The notes: generated by a model not told the origin, from the letters alone. 64,000 bases of DNA from Vulcanimicrobiota bacterium (GCA_019637395.1 JAHBVR010000017.1:124001-188000); one strand, 5' to 3'; numbered from the stretch's first letter, positions 8,672-17,530 are shown. A program made the numbers and translations.

Positions 8672-9085
8672 ATGGACAATATGCCGGCGGAGATCGAGGC
8701 GAACACCGAAGTCATTCCTTCTCTTCCCCCGTCTGCAACTGAAGTGGTGGAGGCAGAGCGCAAAAGAGCCGCCCTGGCTGAATTCTCATCCAGCCGAAGA
8801 GCTCTGGTTCGGTTCTTCTTTTACACTGGGCAGGTAGCCGGCTCGCTACTCAATCTTGCCGATAATACATTCTCTGACTTCCCTGCCGAGCGTGCTCGGG
8901 AACTTCGCGAGGCGGTCAGTTCTCAGGACATTCTCGTCGGATTAGATCCCCAGGCCGATTGCGAACGATTGGGTATTGAAACTGGCGCGCGATTCATCGA
9001 GCTCATTCCGCCTTTCATGTCCCGCAAAGTCACCAAAGCCGGGCGCATCATTCGCTTCGACGATCTCTCCGCGCAGTTGGCATGA
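8672..9085 (+). CDS. Small helical protein, unknown
   Basis: 137 residues, mostly acidic helix, with a hydrophobic patch near the middle (LVRFFFYTGQVAGSLLNL) and no signal peptide. ATG at 8672 is used; ATG at 8681 is equally possible. The TGA overlaps the ATG of the next frame (ATGA at 9082-9085), the classic arrangement of a coupled two-gene module such as toxin-antitoxin or effector-immunity. No family recognised. It lies inside the cassette bracketed by the DUF1016 fragments. Confidence 0.5.
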   Translation: MDNMPAEIEANTEVIPSLPPSATEVVEAERKRAALAEFSSSRRALVRFFFYTGQVAGSLLNLADNTFSDFPAERARELREAVSSQDILVGLDPQADCERLGIETGARFIELIPPFMSRKVTKAGRIIRFDDLSAQLA

Positions 9086-9490
9086 CTGTAAATGCCAGTC
9101 AGCCACTCGGCGATCCCCAGAAGCTGGCCGACTACTGGGCCAAATCGCAGTGGACCAAATTCTCTTTACCAATATTATCGCTACGGGGTGGAACACAGCT
9201 ACGTGCGTTTGCGCTGGGGGTTTCGCGAGGAAACGGTCCGTGTCTCCTGGAACCTGGGTATGGAGTCCACCTTGTATGATCTACTCCGGGCCGCCATCGA
9301 TACCGAAAGTTGCGTGGAGGTCGTTCTTGGCGGGACGTCCGGCTTTGAAGACCGCTTTGCTCGTTCCACCCCTTTCTGGCCCACCGATATCGGGTTGGGG
9401 TGGGTTTCCGGGCGCTCTGCGAGAGCCTACGCTCCCTGCCGAGTCTCCTTTTCCGACATCACCGCCAACCGCTCCAAGCGCTATGTCTGA
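9082..9490 (+). pseudogene. Frameshifted gene of unknown function
   Basis: Translation starts at ATG 9082 (MTVNASQPLGDPQKLADYW) and stays sensible to KFSL. A single-base shift near 9162-9172 (ATTCTCTTTACCAA) then moves the coding signal into the next frame, which continues YRYGVEHSYVRLRWGF and runs to the stop at 9488-9490. The joined product would be about 135 residues, aromatic and beta-rich, and coupled by ATGA to the preceding gene. It may be a decayed gene, an assembly indel or a programmed shift; no slippery heptamer is evident. No homologue recognised. Confidence 0.5.
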
Positions 9491-9570
9491 CCCCCTGACC
9501 CCCCGTCCGTGAAAAGAAAAGAGAGCTTGAGGTAAACCCTGACAGGAGTGGACGGGGAGTTGGCACGGGC

Positions 9571-9888
9571 GTGGAGAATGCTCCAGGGATGGCTTCTGAT
9601 CTGGCGCTTGACCTGACTTCCGAGGATGTGCGTCCTTACTTCTTATGGTCCGAAGACCTGACCCTCGGACAACTCAGAGGGATCCTGGCCGGTGAACGGG
9701 GGGAATACTTACGCTGGGTTTATTCAGGACGAATCCTTAGAGAGGCTCGGATACAGGATGTGTGGAGCTTTTTTACACCGGAGTGGGTTGCCGGAAACTG
9801 GTTGAAGTTGGCTCCACATCTTGGGCGTAAACGTGGTTTCTGGGAGCACTGTCTACGCGTCTGGAAGGCTCATGGGCGACTCAGGTAA
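9571..9888 (+). CDS. DUF6922-like antitoxin partner of the AbiEii-type protein
   Basis: 105 residues from GTG 9571 (ATG 9589 is an alternative). The sequence has the pattern of small proteins found before AbiEii-type nucleotidyltransferases: RPYFLWSEDLTLGQLR, ILREARIQDVW and LGRKRGFWEHCLRVWKAHG. I place it near DUF6922 from memory, without a search. The 3' end overlaps the next gene by 17 bp, as expected for a co-translated antitoxin-toxin pair. Predicted to neutralise the downstream enzyme. Confidence 0.6.
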   Translation: MENAPGMASDLALDLTSEDVRPYFLWSEDLTLGQLRGILAGERGEYLRWVYSGRILREARIQDVWSFFTPEWVAGNWLKLAPHLGRKRGFWEHCLRVWKAHGRLR

Positions 9889-10534
9889 ACTCAGTCCTTT
9901 GCAACTAGACATCCTTCGAGTCTGGTTTGAACACAATGGGGATTTCTTCCTCACCGGAGGCGGTGCGTTATGTGGCTTCTATGGTTTGCCCCGCGCTACC
10001 AGTGATTTGGATCTGTTCACAGTGGTCGCCGATGCCTACTCTCGGGCTGGTGACCTCATCCACGATTGCTGCCAGATTTTGGGTCTGGAGTTCGAGGCAC
10101 TGGTGACCTCTCGGCATTTCCGAAGATACCGACTGCATCGGGGGGATGAGGTTACATTGGTAGATTTGGTCGAGGATTTAGCGCCTCAGGTTTTTCCGGA
10201 GAAGTCCCTGGTTGCCGGCAAGTTCAAGATTGATCCAGCCGAAGAGATTGCGGTCAATAAGGTCTGTGCCATTGTCAGTCGCAGTGAGCCTCGAGACTTC
10301 TATGACCTTTACTATTTGACGACGCAGGGCCAGGACCCTGATCTGGCTCTGCAACGAGCCAATCAGAAGGACGGAGGAGTTACCGCCGAGACCCTGGTGA
10401 TGATGTTGAGGGAAATCGACTGGGAACGCTTTCAGATTCCCGGCATAGATGTTGCTGACACTGCCCGCTTCTTTGTGTCGTGGCTCGAGCGCTTGACCTT
10501 GGGATTCTACCCCGGTGAGCCCCCACCTTATTGA
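9872..10534 (+). CDS. AbiEii-type nucleotidyltransferase (toxin-like)
   Basis: 220 residues with the nucleotidyltransferase signature GGGALCGFYGLPRATSDLDLF: the GG-x-A-L motif, then R-x-S-x-D-L-D with two metal-binding Asp. A later Lys-rich motif (VAVNK-like EIAVNKVCA) and the SRSEPRDFYDLYYL block are typical of the AbiEii/AbiGii family. Characterised members transfer nucleotides to tRNA or proteins and act in abortive infection. Overlap with the upstream gene supports a type IV-like toxin-antitoxin unit. The fold is clear; its target here is unknown. Confidence 0.8.
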   Translation: MGDSGKLSPLQLDILRVWFEHNGDFFLTGGGALCGFYGLPRATSDLDLFTVVADAYSRAGDLIHDCCQILGLEFEALVTSRHFRRYRLHRGDEVTLVDLVEDLAPQVFPEKSLVAGKFKIDPAEEIAVNKVCAIVSRSEPRDFYDLYYLTTQGQDPDLALQRANQKDGGVTAETLVMMLREIDWERFQIPGIDVADTARFFVSWLERLTLGFYPGEPPPY

Positions 10535-10729
10535 AGTCGTCGCCCCGCCTGCAACCCTATTTGACGACGTCACGGGGGGTCCGGCCGCGCTCCTGGCACC
10601 TGTAAAAATGCGATGCACAGGCGCCGCACCAGCTTGCCTTCCGGAAGGAGTATACGTCCAGGTTCCGGTTGGGAATGGCCACCTCTCCCCTTACAGGAAT
10701 GGGGCCTTCCTGAGGAGGAAGGTCAGGCC

Positions 10730-12358
10730 ATGTCTGGCTCGATTGTTTTACGTTGCACTCTGGTTGATTCGGAACCGGCGATCTGGCGCACGCTACAGCT
10801 TCCTGGCCGCTTCCCTCTCGGTCGGTTGCACAAAGCGCTACAGGTCGTTTTTGGATGGGAAGACTACCATCTTCATGAGTTCGAGATCGAGGGAATGGGC
10901 TACACTCATCCGGATCTTATCGAAGAGCCTTGGGAAGCTCATCAGGATGAGGCACAGGTTCGTGTAAGCGAATTGCCGGAGTGCAGTTACTACCGTTACG
11001 ACCCGGGAGATGGCTGGGAAGTTGAGTTGCGGGTCGTGAAGCGCTTGCCTGAGGAACTCCCGCCTTTGTTGCTGGAGGGAGAGCATCCGGGTCCTCCCGA
11101 GGACTGTGGCGGGATTTCGGGGCTTTACGAACTCAATGAGGTGTTGCGCAACCCCCAACACGACGAATACCAGGAAATGAAGGTCTGGGCCCGTCGCTAC
11201 CACCCTGACAAGTTTTCCCTGGAGAGTTTGCGCAAAGCCTGGAACCGGGCCTTTCCGCCTCCTAAAGCCAGGAGGGTGGTGGTTCCCGTCTCGCCTGCTC
11301 GGCCAGATTTCCCCCTCTGTGCTTATCCCCTCGAGAAATACCGGCTAGAAAAGCTGAGCATGCGGACGACGATGTTGGCCGCCCTGTTAGAGCGTGGCCG
11401 TCCCATGACACTGGAAGAGCTGGCCGAACGACTGCAGCAGGCCGGGGTATCCTTGCCAGGCGGGCTGGATACTTTGAAGCGAGCCTGGCGGCAAGATAAT
11501 ATTTTTTATCAGCGCCAGGATGGGCGTCTGGAAGTCTACCGGGAGCATCCCGAGATCTGGCGATACGAGTTCGACCTGTGCGAGGTTCTCGAGTTGGACG
11601 AGCCATCCTGGGCGACCACTCCTCTCCGCGCCGACGAGTTTGCCAATTTAACCAACGGGTTTAATCGAGCTGATTATTTGCTAGCCGGACTGGACTCCTT
11701 GGAGGATGGAGTCTTGTTGGCGGATTTCGAGGCGATCATGCGCGAGCGCGGCAAGAATTTCAAGATAACCCCTGTACTGGCTGTCCTGCCGGTCACCTTG
11801 AACCACGGAGCTATTAAAATCGAGCGTCAGCACACGATGCTTCAAGCTTTGCGTCTGAGGGTGCGCCGCCAGCGGGCACGGAGCGAGAGAATCCGAAGCT
11901 CGGTCCGAGCTGAACTGCCGGAACCCGGCCGGTTGGTCACCTGGGATGGCGATTGTCTGTGGGTGCGGAATCTGGCTGGTGGCCCCGATCAGACTCTGAA
12001 GAGAGAGGAGGGCCGGACCTTGCTGGCTGGAGCCGAAGTGGTCTATGCCCCCCATGTTCTCCAGCTTTATGACGTTTTGGATGTCGAAGCAAGACGGCAA
12101 ACTTATCGGTATGACCTGATGCCTCTAGAGTTTTCGGAAGGGACGCGCAACTACCCGCCCGGCGTCTCTTTCGAGAACTTCCTGGATTCGACCGTGGGCA
12201 AACGGGAATCGGTGCTCGACCGTCTGGAGGCTTACTGGCGGCACGGCTTCGAGCACGGTTTCGTTCTGCTGGGGCGCCAAAGGGTTCGTGTTTGGTGGAA
12301 TCCCGCCGCTGACCGATTTAATTGGATGCGCTCCCCGTTGCTGAAAGTGGAGATGTGA
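10730..12358 (+). CDS. Plasmid pRiA4b ORF-3-like protein with a C-terminal extension
   Basis: 542 residues. Residues about 1-165 match the pRiA4b ORF-3 fold: LRCTLVDSEPAIWRTLQLP, LHKALQVVFGWEDYHLHEF, YRYDPGDGWEVELRV and PPEDCGGISGLYEL. Residues about 200-290 include a possible winged helix (MTLEELAERLQQAGV). The last 250 residues are unrecognised. ATG 10730 follows an AGGAGG-rich stretch. Proteins with this fold are frequent on mobile elements and defence islands; biochemical function is not established. It fits the accessory character of the flanking toxin pair and DUF1016 gene. Confidence 0.75.
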   Translation: MSGSIVLRCTLVDSEPAIWRTLQLPGRFPLGRLHKALQVVFGWEDYHLHEFEIEGMGYTHPDLIEEPWEAHQDEAQVRVSELPECSYYRYDPGDGWEVELRVVKRLPEELPPLLLEGEHPGPPEDCGGISGLYELNEVLRNPQHDEYQEMKVWARRYHPDKFSLESLRKAWNRAFPPPKARRVVVPVSPARPDFPLCAYPLEKYRLEKLSMRTTMLAALLERGRPMTLEELAERLQQAGVSLPGGLDTLKRAWRQDNIFYQRQDGRLEVYREHPEIWRYEFDLCEVLELDEPSWATTPLRADEFANLTNGFNRADYLLAGLDSLEDGVLLADFEAIMRERGKNFKITPVLAVLPVTLNHGAIKIERQHTMLQALRLRVRRQRARSERIRSSVRAELPEPGRLVTWDGDCLWVRNLAGGPDQTLKREEGRTLLAGAEVVYAPHVLQLYDVLDVEARRQTYRYDLMPLEFSEGTRNYPPGVSFENFLDSTVGKRESVLDRLEAYWRHGFEHGFVLLGRQRVRVWWNPAADRFNWMRSPLLKVEM

Positions 12359-12514
12359 CTGCCGAATGGCAGCCGCTCATCTGCGGCCTGGAAGTGGTGC
12401 CCGACCACGGCGGCGAGGCGGTATGGCCCCCTAAGGGAGGACCGGAAGGCCGGGGAAGGAGCTGCGATGGCATTGATTCCCTCCGAATCGTCGGAGCTCC
12501 TGACCGAATTGTGA

Positions 12515-13477
12515 TTGCTGGTGATCCAGGCTCGCGGTCGGGTCGCGCAGACGGTCAACAGCGAACTGGTCTGGCTCTACTGGCAAATTGGTCACCGGTT
12601 GCGTACCGAATTCCTCAAGGAAGGCCGTGCGGAGTATGGCCAGGGGGTCGTCTCGCTGGTGTCGGAGTCCCTGACTGCGGAATTTGGCCGAGGTTTCGAG
12701 AGGCGGAACCTCTACAGAATGGCTCAGTTCGCCGAAGTGTTCCCCGACGCCACAATTGTGTCCGCACTGCGGACACAATTGAGCTGGACTCACCTGCGCG
12801 AGCTGATCGCCATCGAAGATCCGCTCAAGCGGCGATTCTATACGGAGCTCTGCTGCATAGAGCGCTGGAGTACCCGCACTCTCAAATCCAAAATGGACGG
12901 GATGCTTTTTGAGCGCACCGCCATTGCTCGGCGCCCGGCTTCGGTCATTGACGAAGCCCTGGCCGGGCTGGAGTCTCAGCAACCGGTCACGCCCGACCTG
13001 GTTTTCCGCGACCTATACATCCTGGATTTTCTGGGAATGCCGGCTGACTATAGTGAGTCGGAGCTGGAACAGTTTCTGCTGGAATTGGGGGTGGGATTCA
13101 CCTTCGTGACCCGCCAGAAACGGATGTCGATCGGCGCCGACGACTACTACCTGGATTTGCTGTTCTTTCACCGCTCCTTGAAAGCCCTGGTGGCGGTCGA
13201 GCTCAAGTTGGGTCGGTTCGACGCCCGCGACAAGGGACAGATGGAACTGTACCTGCGCTGGCTGAACAAGCACGAGCGGCAGCCCTGGGAGAATCCGCCG
13301 CTGGGATTGATTCTGTGCGCCGACAAGAATCTGGAACAGATTGAGCTACTCGAACTCAACGAGGGTTCGATTCGTGTTGCCACCTACTTGACCGAGTTGC
13401 CGCCTCGAGAGGTGCTCGAGAAAAAGCTGGTGGAAAGCATCGAGCACGCCCGCGCGCGAGCCCGGGGCAGGTCCTGA
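12515..13477 (+). CDS. DUF1016 (YhcG-type) PD-(D/E)XK nuclease, N-terminus interrupted
   Basis: Two-part protein. The N-terminal DUF1016 helical domain (TVNSELVWLYWQIGHRL, FERRNLYRMAQF, LSWTHLRELI) is followed by a PD-(D/E)XK nuclease fold with DLLFFHRSLKALVAVELKLG (Asp, then Glu-x-Lys) and KGQMELYLRWL. The natural start appears to be ATG 12467, but codon 16 is TGA (12512-12514). The damaged copy near 8470 has CGA here, so a C-to-T change is the simplest explanation. The frame re-opens at TTG 12515, giving 320 residues that lack about 16 N-terminal residues. Reinitiation is possible. The family is associated with restriction and mobile elements. Confidence 0.7.
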   Translation: MLVIQARGRVAQTVNSELVWLYWQIGHRLRTEFLKEGRAEYGQGVVSLVSESLTAEFGRGFERRNLYRMAQFAEVFPDATIVSALRTQLSWTHLRELIAIEDPLKRRFYTELCCIERWSTRTLKSKMDGMLFERTAIARRPASVIDEALAGLESQQPVTPDLVFRDLYILDFLGMPADYSESELEQFLLELGVGFTFVTRQKRMSIGADDYYLDLLFFHRSLKALVAVELKLGRFDARDKGQMELYLRWLNKHERQPWENPPLGLILCADKNLEQIELLELNEGSIRVATYLTELPPREVLEKKLVESIEHARARARGRS

Positions 13478-13480
13478 ATT

Positions 13481-13654
13481 TTGCCGGCTTCCAGCTCTGC
13501 TCAGCGCTCCTCGCACTTTGAACTGCTGCACGAGAGTATCCGCCACTGGATCTGGCAGCAGGGCTGGGACTGGGCGTTGCCGGAGGAGTTGCGGCTGGCG
13601 ACGTATCTGCCGTCAGCGTTGGATGTGGCGGGGGCGAGGGTGGTGCACCACTAA
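13481..13654 (+). pseudogene. Fragment resembling the N-terminus of a large DNA helicase
   Basis: A 57-codon frame starting 3 bp after the DUF1016 stop. Its middle, FELLHESIRHWIWQQGW, strongly resembles the opening motif of Lhr/DEAD-type helicases (phi-x-x-L-h-p-x-h-x-x-W-h-x-x-x-G-W). The expected downstream Q-motif and Walker A are absent; the sequence turns into LPEELRLATYLPSALDV and stops. It is best read as a remnant left by deletion. The helicase assignment is from the motif only. Confidence 0.35.
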
Positions 13655-13960
13655 AAATAGGGGGATTTGGGCTAAGACTGCTTTGAGTTTGTATCTGCTA
13701 AAATCGGGAGCATCTCTTGTTCTAATGGAAACCTCCGGCTCGGCCGGGGGCCGGGGACCCTTAAAGTTCGACTTTGTGGAAGTCCTGAGCGGCTCCAATA
13801 ATGATCGCTTTATCAACAAGCCTCCGGCTTTGCGGAGGTGCTATGACTCCCATTCTTCCGTCGATACTCCGAGGCCCGGCGCTTACGCAGAAGTTGCTCG
13901 AGGAGAAGCCGGCGCTGCAGCGAGGTGGTAGATAATTCAGGCGGTTCTTTTTTCAGATGC
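13655..13960. other. Intergenic stretch without a convincing gene
   Basis: 306 bp between the helicase fragment and the M48 gene. It holds a G/C hairpin at 13821-13838 (CCTCCG, 6-nt loop, CGGAGG). The right arm of this hairpin would be the Shine-Dalgarno of a 30-codon frame (13843-13935, beginning MTPILPSIL). That frame may be another gene-end remnant; I do not call it. Nothing else is seen. Confidence 0.4.
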
Positions 13961-15109
13961 TCAGTAGCCCTTCTGGCTCAGCAGTTCTTGCTGACGTGCA
14001 ATTCGCTCGCCGATAGGCGGGTGGCTTTTGCCACCTTCCAAAGCCTGGGCTCCGTAGTTTTTGTAATTGTGCGCCAGCAGCTTCTGGAGGGCGGTTAGTA
14101 AACCGTCCGCCCTGTAACCCGCCGCAATACAGTAGCCCAGGCCAACCGCATCGGCTTCTTTTTCGAAGGCGTGATTGAAAACGGTTTCGTGGTCGCGATA
14201 GGACTTGTTAAAGGCGTCTTGCCGATTTACCTGACGCATTTCTCCCCGGGCACGGTGCATTTCCCATTCATATTTTTCTTTGGCGTTCAGTGCACCGAGG
14301 CTGTTCGGGTTTTCTTCCTGCCTCATGGCTCGTTCATACTCGGCTTTCGCTCTGGCTGCGCGCTGTTGTGCCGCAACGGCATCTCTGTCGGCTTTGTCTT
14401 CACGTGCTATCTGCAGGCGCTGCTGCGGCAGGTGTTGCCGGGCTCCGTGGGCGATTTCGTGGCCCAGGATGCCTGCAATTTCATCCTTGGTAAGCTGGAG
14501 TTTCAGCAGTCCAGTCGTCACGAAGACTTTGCCTTCTCCCGGAGTCCAGGCATTTGGCTCGGATTTTTCAACGATAGTGAAGGTCCAGGGGGTGGGACGC
14601 TTGCATTGGACCGCCAATTCCTGGCCGATGGATTCTACCAGCGCTCGACTGGCGGAAATGTCGATGTGGGAGCCGCTGTTTTGAGTCTGAACCATTCCAG
14701 CAGTGCCGTTGTATTTGTGTTTGCCCCGAGAAAAATTTCTTGAGTTGCTCTTACGGCTGGAACGGGAGGGTGTCGTGGCTGGCGTGTTGTAGCTGTAGCC
14801 GGGAGGCGGGCCCTCCACGGCCAGCGACTGCGTTTTGTTGCAGTCGATGCTGCCGTCTTCGTTCAGCGTCATGCGGAAGCCCTGTTCCTCCAGGACCCTG
14901 GCCAGGTCGATTTCGTCAGGGCCGGTGCGGACGTGGAGCAGGTGGAGGGTCTGCTGGCGGAATACGTAAGGCTTGCCGTCTTTCCAGGTGGCCGTGACGA
15001 CCTCCCCGTTGATGCGGACCACAGTGTGCTGGCCGGGCCACTCAAACTCAGCCCAACTTACTCCGACCAGAGCCCCGACTAACAGGGAAATAAAAATTGC
15101 CTTTTTCAT
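13961..15109 (-). CDS. Exported M48-family zinc metallopeptidase
   Basis: 382 residues with a signal peptide (MKKAIFISLLVGALVGVSWA). An N-terminal beta region of about 120 residues precedes the M48 domain. The zinc site is HEIAH in AGILGHEIAHGARQH, with the third ligand Glu in FEKEADAVGLGYC. Between them lies a long charged helical insertion (RAARAKAEYERAMRQEE). The C-terminus has the expected SHPPIGERIARQ. ATG 15109 is chosen for the signal peptide and the GGAG upstream; GTG 15121 would add four residues. M48 proteins such as BepA and LoiP act in envelope quality control. A regulon palindrome lies 64 bp upstream. Confidence 0.88.
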   Translation of the reverse strand: MKKAIFISLLVGALVGVSWAEFEWPGQHTVVRINGEVVTATWKDGKPYVFRQQTLHLLHVRTGPDEIDLARVLEEQGFRMTLNEDGSIDCNKTQSLAVEGPPPGYSYNTPATTPSRSSRKSNSRNFSRGKHKYNGTAGMVQTQNSGSHIDISASRALVESIGQELAVQCKRPTPWTFTIVEKSEPNAWTPGEGKVFVTTGLLKLQLTKDEIAGILGHEIAHGARQHLPQQRLQIAREDKADRDAVAAQQRAARAKAEYERAMRQEENPNSLGALNAKEKYEWEMHRARGEMRQVNRQDAFNKSYRDHETVFNHAFEKEADAVGLGYCIAAGYRADGLLTALQKLLAHNYKNYGAQALEGGKSHPPIGERIARQQELLSQKGY

Positions 15110-15172
15110 CTTCCACTCCACAGTTCAATGTTTTGACACTCTTTCTTGCAGATCCTCAGTATAGTCACGGGC

Positions 15173-15189
15173 GCGACAAATTCTGTCGC
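15173..15189. promoter_or_regulatory. Regulon operator, site 1 (M48 gene)
   Basis: GCGACAAATTCTGTCGC, a perfect GCGACA-N5-TGTCGC palindrome whose arms extend to GCGCGACA/TGTCGCGC. It is 64 bp upstream of the M48 start, between that gene and the nucleotidyltransferase stop at 15214. One of seven copies of the same 17-bp motif in this window. Confidence 0.7.
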
Positions 15190-15213
15190 GCAACGAATTT
15201 CGAGCCATCCTGC

Positions 15214-15732
15214 TCATCGCCTGGAGTCCAGACGCTGGAGGGTGGCCCGGATTCGTTCCGCCTCCTCGAGGGGACCGATCAGGGACAGGATTTCGTCCTT
15301 CCGGACCAGCCCGTGGGCAAGCAGAATCTTCACGTAGTCGAGGTCTTTGGGGCGGCCGGCGGCGAGTTTGCTGATGGCGAGATCGACGACGGAAAGGCAC
15401 AGACCTGTTACCCCATGGGTATTTTCATTGCTTAGAGGCACCAGCCGGCCCTCCCAGCCGGGCGCAAGGCGGGCCGTTTCCGGGCCGACCCCATGGGCAA
15501 AGTAGCCGAACGTGTCGTGGAATGGAGAAAGCTCGCCGATGCTTCCGTCGATCAAAGCGGCTTTGGCCGGATTGGCCGCTGGATAAACATCCGCTTCCAA
15601 GGAGACCAGCAGTTCAGGAGGCGGATCAGCGTAGCTGCCCAGAATGGCCTGACTTCCGATCACGATGATTTCCCGTTCCGCCGAAATGGCTCCGGCGGCC
15701 CGGAGGATATGTTCCAGCTCAGCTCTGCGCAT
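15214..15732 (-). CDS. Nucleotidyltransferase-like protein (DUF6036 type), toxin candidate
   Basis: 172 residues. The N-terminal pattern VIGSQAILGSYADPPPELLVSLEADVY resembles the GS-x(n)-D-x-[DE] site of minimal nucleotidyltransferases, here with the second acidic position in LEADVY. The later block LSVVDLAISKLAAGRPKDLDYV matches the Lys-rich, charged C-terminal motif of DUF6036 proteins. The start overlaps the upstream small gene by 14 bp, as in a toxin-antitoxin pair. This is a second nucleotidyltransferase pair in the window, unrelated in partner sequence to that at 9571-10534. Confidence 0.7.
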   Translation of the reverse strand: MRRAELEHILRAAGAISAEREIIVIGSQAILGSYADPPPELLVSLEADVYPAANPAKAALIDGSIGELSPFHDTFGYFAHGVGPETARLAPGWEGRLVPLSNENTHGVTGLCLSVVDLAISKLAAGRPKDLDYVKILLAHGLVRKDEILSLIGPLEEAERIRATLQRLDSRR

Positions 15733-16030
15733 CGCGGTAGATGGCCCAGCGCTCGCGGGGTGTCAGGACGCCGGAGAAGGGGTTGTTTTGGCGAAGTTCG
15801 CGGCAGCGCGGGGATTCGTCGGTCAGGACCTGGCGAATTTCATTCCAATTTCCAGTCAGAATTTTTTCCCATTCCTCGAGATACGGGTTGGGGCGCTGAC
15901 TCAGCCATTGAGAACATCTTTGCCGGGCATGTGCGAGAGCGGCTCGGGTAGGATCGGCGTCAATCTTTTGCACGACAGCCCTGGCCAGGGCCAGGGAACG
16001 AAGCTCAAGAATTTCGTGATCGCTGCTCAC
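15719..16030 (-). CDS. Small antitoxin-like partner of the DUF6036 protein
   Basis: 103 residues from GTG 16030; TTG 16057 would add nine. The C-terminal pattern LRQNNPFSGVLTPRERWAIYR and the central PNPYLEEWEKIL are typical of small proteins encoded before DUF6036-type nucleotidyltransferases. It is mostly helical, with no DNA-binding motif evident. The 14-bp overlap with the following gene implies coupled translation. Predicted to restrain the downstream enzyme; the family name is not known to me. Confidence 0.6.
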   Translation of the reverse strand: MSSDHEILELRSLALARAVVQKIDADPTRAALAHARQRCSQWLSQRPNPYLEEWEKILTGNWNEIRQVLTDESPRCRELRQNNPFSGVLTPRERWAIYRDAQS

Positions 16031-16072
16031 TCCGGGAGACTTAGGTCCAGGCCTCAAGGACCCCTGCCGAGG

Positions 16073-17530
16073 TCAGGCCACCCGATCGAATTCGATGATC
16101 AGGTCATCGCCGGGCTGGCCGTCTTTGTTGCCATCCAGTGGTTGCCCGAAGGGGTCGCGGAGTAGCTGGCCGGAGGCGACGAACTTGTAGTGTCCCTTGG
16201 GCAGTTTGGCGAAGTTGAAGGTCAACTGGTTGGTGCCCAGACGCACTTCTTTGGGCGCCCCCGAGATGACGGCTTCTCCCTGCTCGTTGAAGACCTGAAA
16301 GGTCCGGGGGTCTTTGGCGCTGGCCGGATCCAGCACTTTATCAAAGCGCACCGTGAGATCCATGCATTGCCCGTTGGGGAAGGTCGAGGTGGTGACGCTC
16401 AGGGTGGGCGGGGCGACCGTCTCGGTCAGAGCCCGGCCGGCGTTCACGCGCCCGTAGCCCATCTCGTCTCCCTCGAGCCGACCCGAGGTGCCGGCGATCT
16501 GCGCCCAGCGCCGGGCGGCATTCCACTCGGGGTGGGCGCTCTGCACCAGCAGATCGACTCCCATCACCACCGGGCTGGCCATGCTGGTGCCGCTCAGGGC
16601 GCCTGCGCGTCCTCCCGGCAAGGTGGAGAGAATATCCGCGCCGGGGGCCGAGATGTCGATGCCGGCGCCATAGTTGGAAAACTCGCTGCGCTGATCGCGG
16701 GTGGCTTCGGCTGTGTCGGTCGAGGCCACCAGGATCAGATCGTCAAATTGCGATCGCTTCGGATTGCGCTTGCTGTCGTTGCCGGCCGAGTTGAAGAGCA
16801 GCACGTCCTGGTCGGCCAGCTCGCGATAGGTCGAGGCGATGGCTTTGTCGCCGAGGAAGGCGTCGATGTTGAAGCTGGTGTTGATGCTCTTGACGCCCGC
16901 CTGCAGGGCGTACAGGTAGGACTCCACCAGAATCGAGGAGCTAAAAGGCCGCTTTCCGCCCGCGATGCGCAGGTCCAGGCCTTTTGAGCCGGGAGCGACG
17001 CCGGAGAGGCCGCTCCCCGGCCGGGCACAGACGATGCCGTGAACGTGGGTGTGATGCGTTCCTTGCGGATCCCTCGGGTCTTTGTCTCCGTCGGAGAAGT
17101 CCCAGCCGCTCTTGTCGTCGACTTTGCCGTTGCCGTCATCGTCCACTCCGTTGCCGTCGATCTCGCCCGGGTTTTGCCAGGCGCTGCCGAGCAGTTGGGG
17201 ATGTTCGCAATCCGGGCCGGAATCCGTGATCGCGCCGGCGACCGCCGGATTGCCTCGGGTCACTGCCCAGGCGCGCCCGGCCTCGATGATGTCAAGGTGG
17301 ACCGGTTGCTCGGCATTCCCCTGGCGAGCTTTATCAAAAAGGTCGCCGGAATACTCGTAGTTGGGCATGAAGTCGGCGCGCGCCTCTTCCGCCTGGACCA
17401 GCAGAAAAGCGGTATGCTCGCTCCGGCCGAGCACTTTCTCGACCCGAACGTCCTGGGACAGGGCATTGGCCCGCCGGCTGTCAACCGCCACGATATAGCT
17501 GCCGGGAATGGGGCGGCGTTGGATTTCCAT
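16073..17530 (-). CDS. Subtilisin-like serine protease (S8)
   Basis: 485 residues. The triad is visible: Asp103 in ITDSG, His159 in THHTHVHGIV, Ser316 in GTSMASP, with the oxyanion Asn in FNSAGN. The usual HGTHVAG has become HHTHVHG, replacing a normally invariant Gly. A Ca-binding-like acidic segment (EIDGNGVDDDGNGKVDD) sits between Asp and His as in many bacterial subtilases. The C-terminal 110 residues form an Ig-like domain ending with an EF-like DGNKDGQPGDD. ATG 17530 gives no signal peptide, which is odd for this family; a longer start to 17710 would overlap the divergent gene. Confidence 0.85.
   Translation of the reverse strand: MEIQRRPIPGSYIVAVDSRRANALSQDVRVEKVLGRSEHTAFLLVQAEEARADFMPNYEYSGDLFDKARQGNAEQPVHLDIIEAGRAWAVTRGNPAVAGAITDSGPDCEHPQLLGSAWQNPGEIDGNGVDDDGNGKVDDKSGWDFSDGDKDPRDPQGTHHTHVHGIVCARPGSGLSGVAPGSKGLDLRIAGGKRPFSSSILVESYLYALQAGVKSINTSFNIDAFLGDKAIASTYRELADQDVLLFNSAGNDSKRNPKRSQFDDLILVASTDTAEATRDQRSEFSNYGAGIDISAPGADILSTLPGGRAGALSGTSMASPVVMGVDLLVQSAHPEWNAARRWAQIAGTSGRLEGDEMGYGRVNAGRALTETVAPPTLSVTTSTFPNGQCMDLTVRFDKVLDPASAKDPRTFQVFNEQGEAVISGAPKEVRLGTNQLTFNFAKLPKGHYKFVASGQLLRDPFGQPLDGNKDGQPGDDLIIEFDRVA

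Noticed and set aside
13843-13935. 30-codon frame with a GGAGG ribosome site
   Set aside because: Too short and without similarity; the ribosome site is one arm of a hairpin. It may be a gene remnant but cannot be supported.
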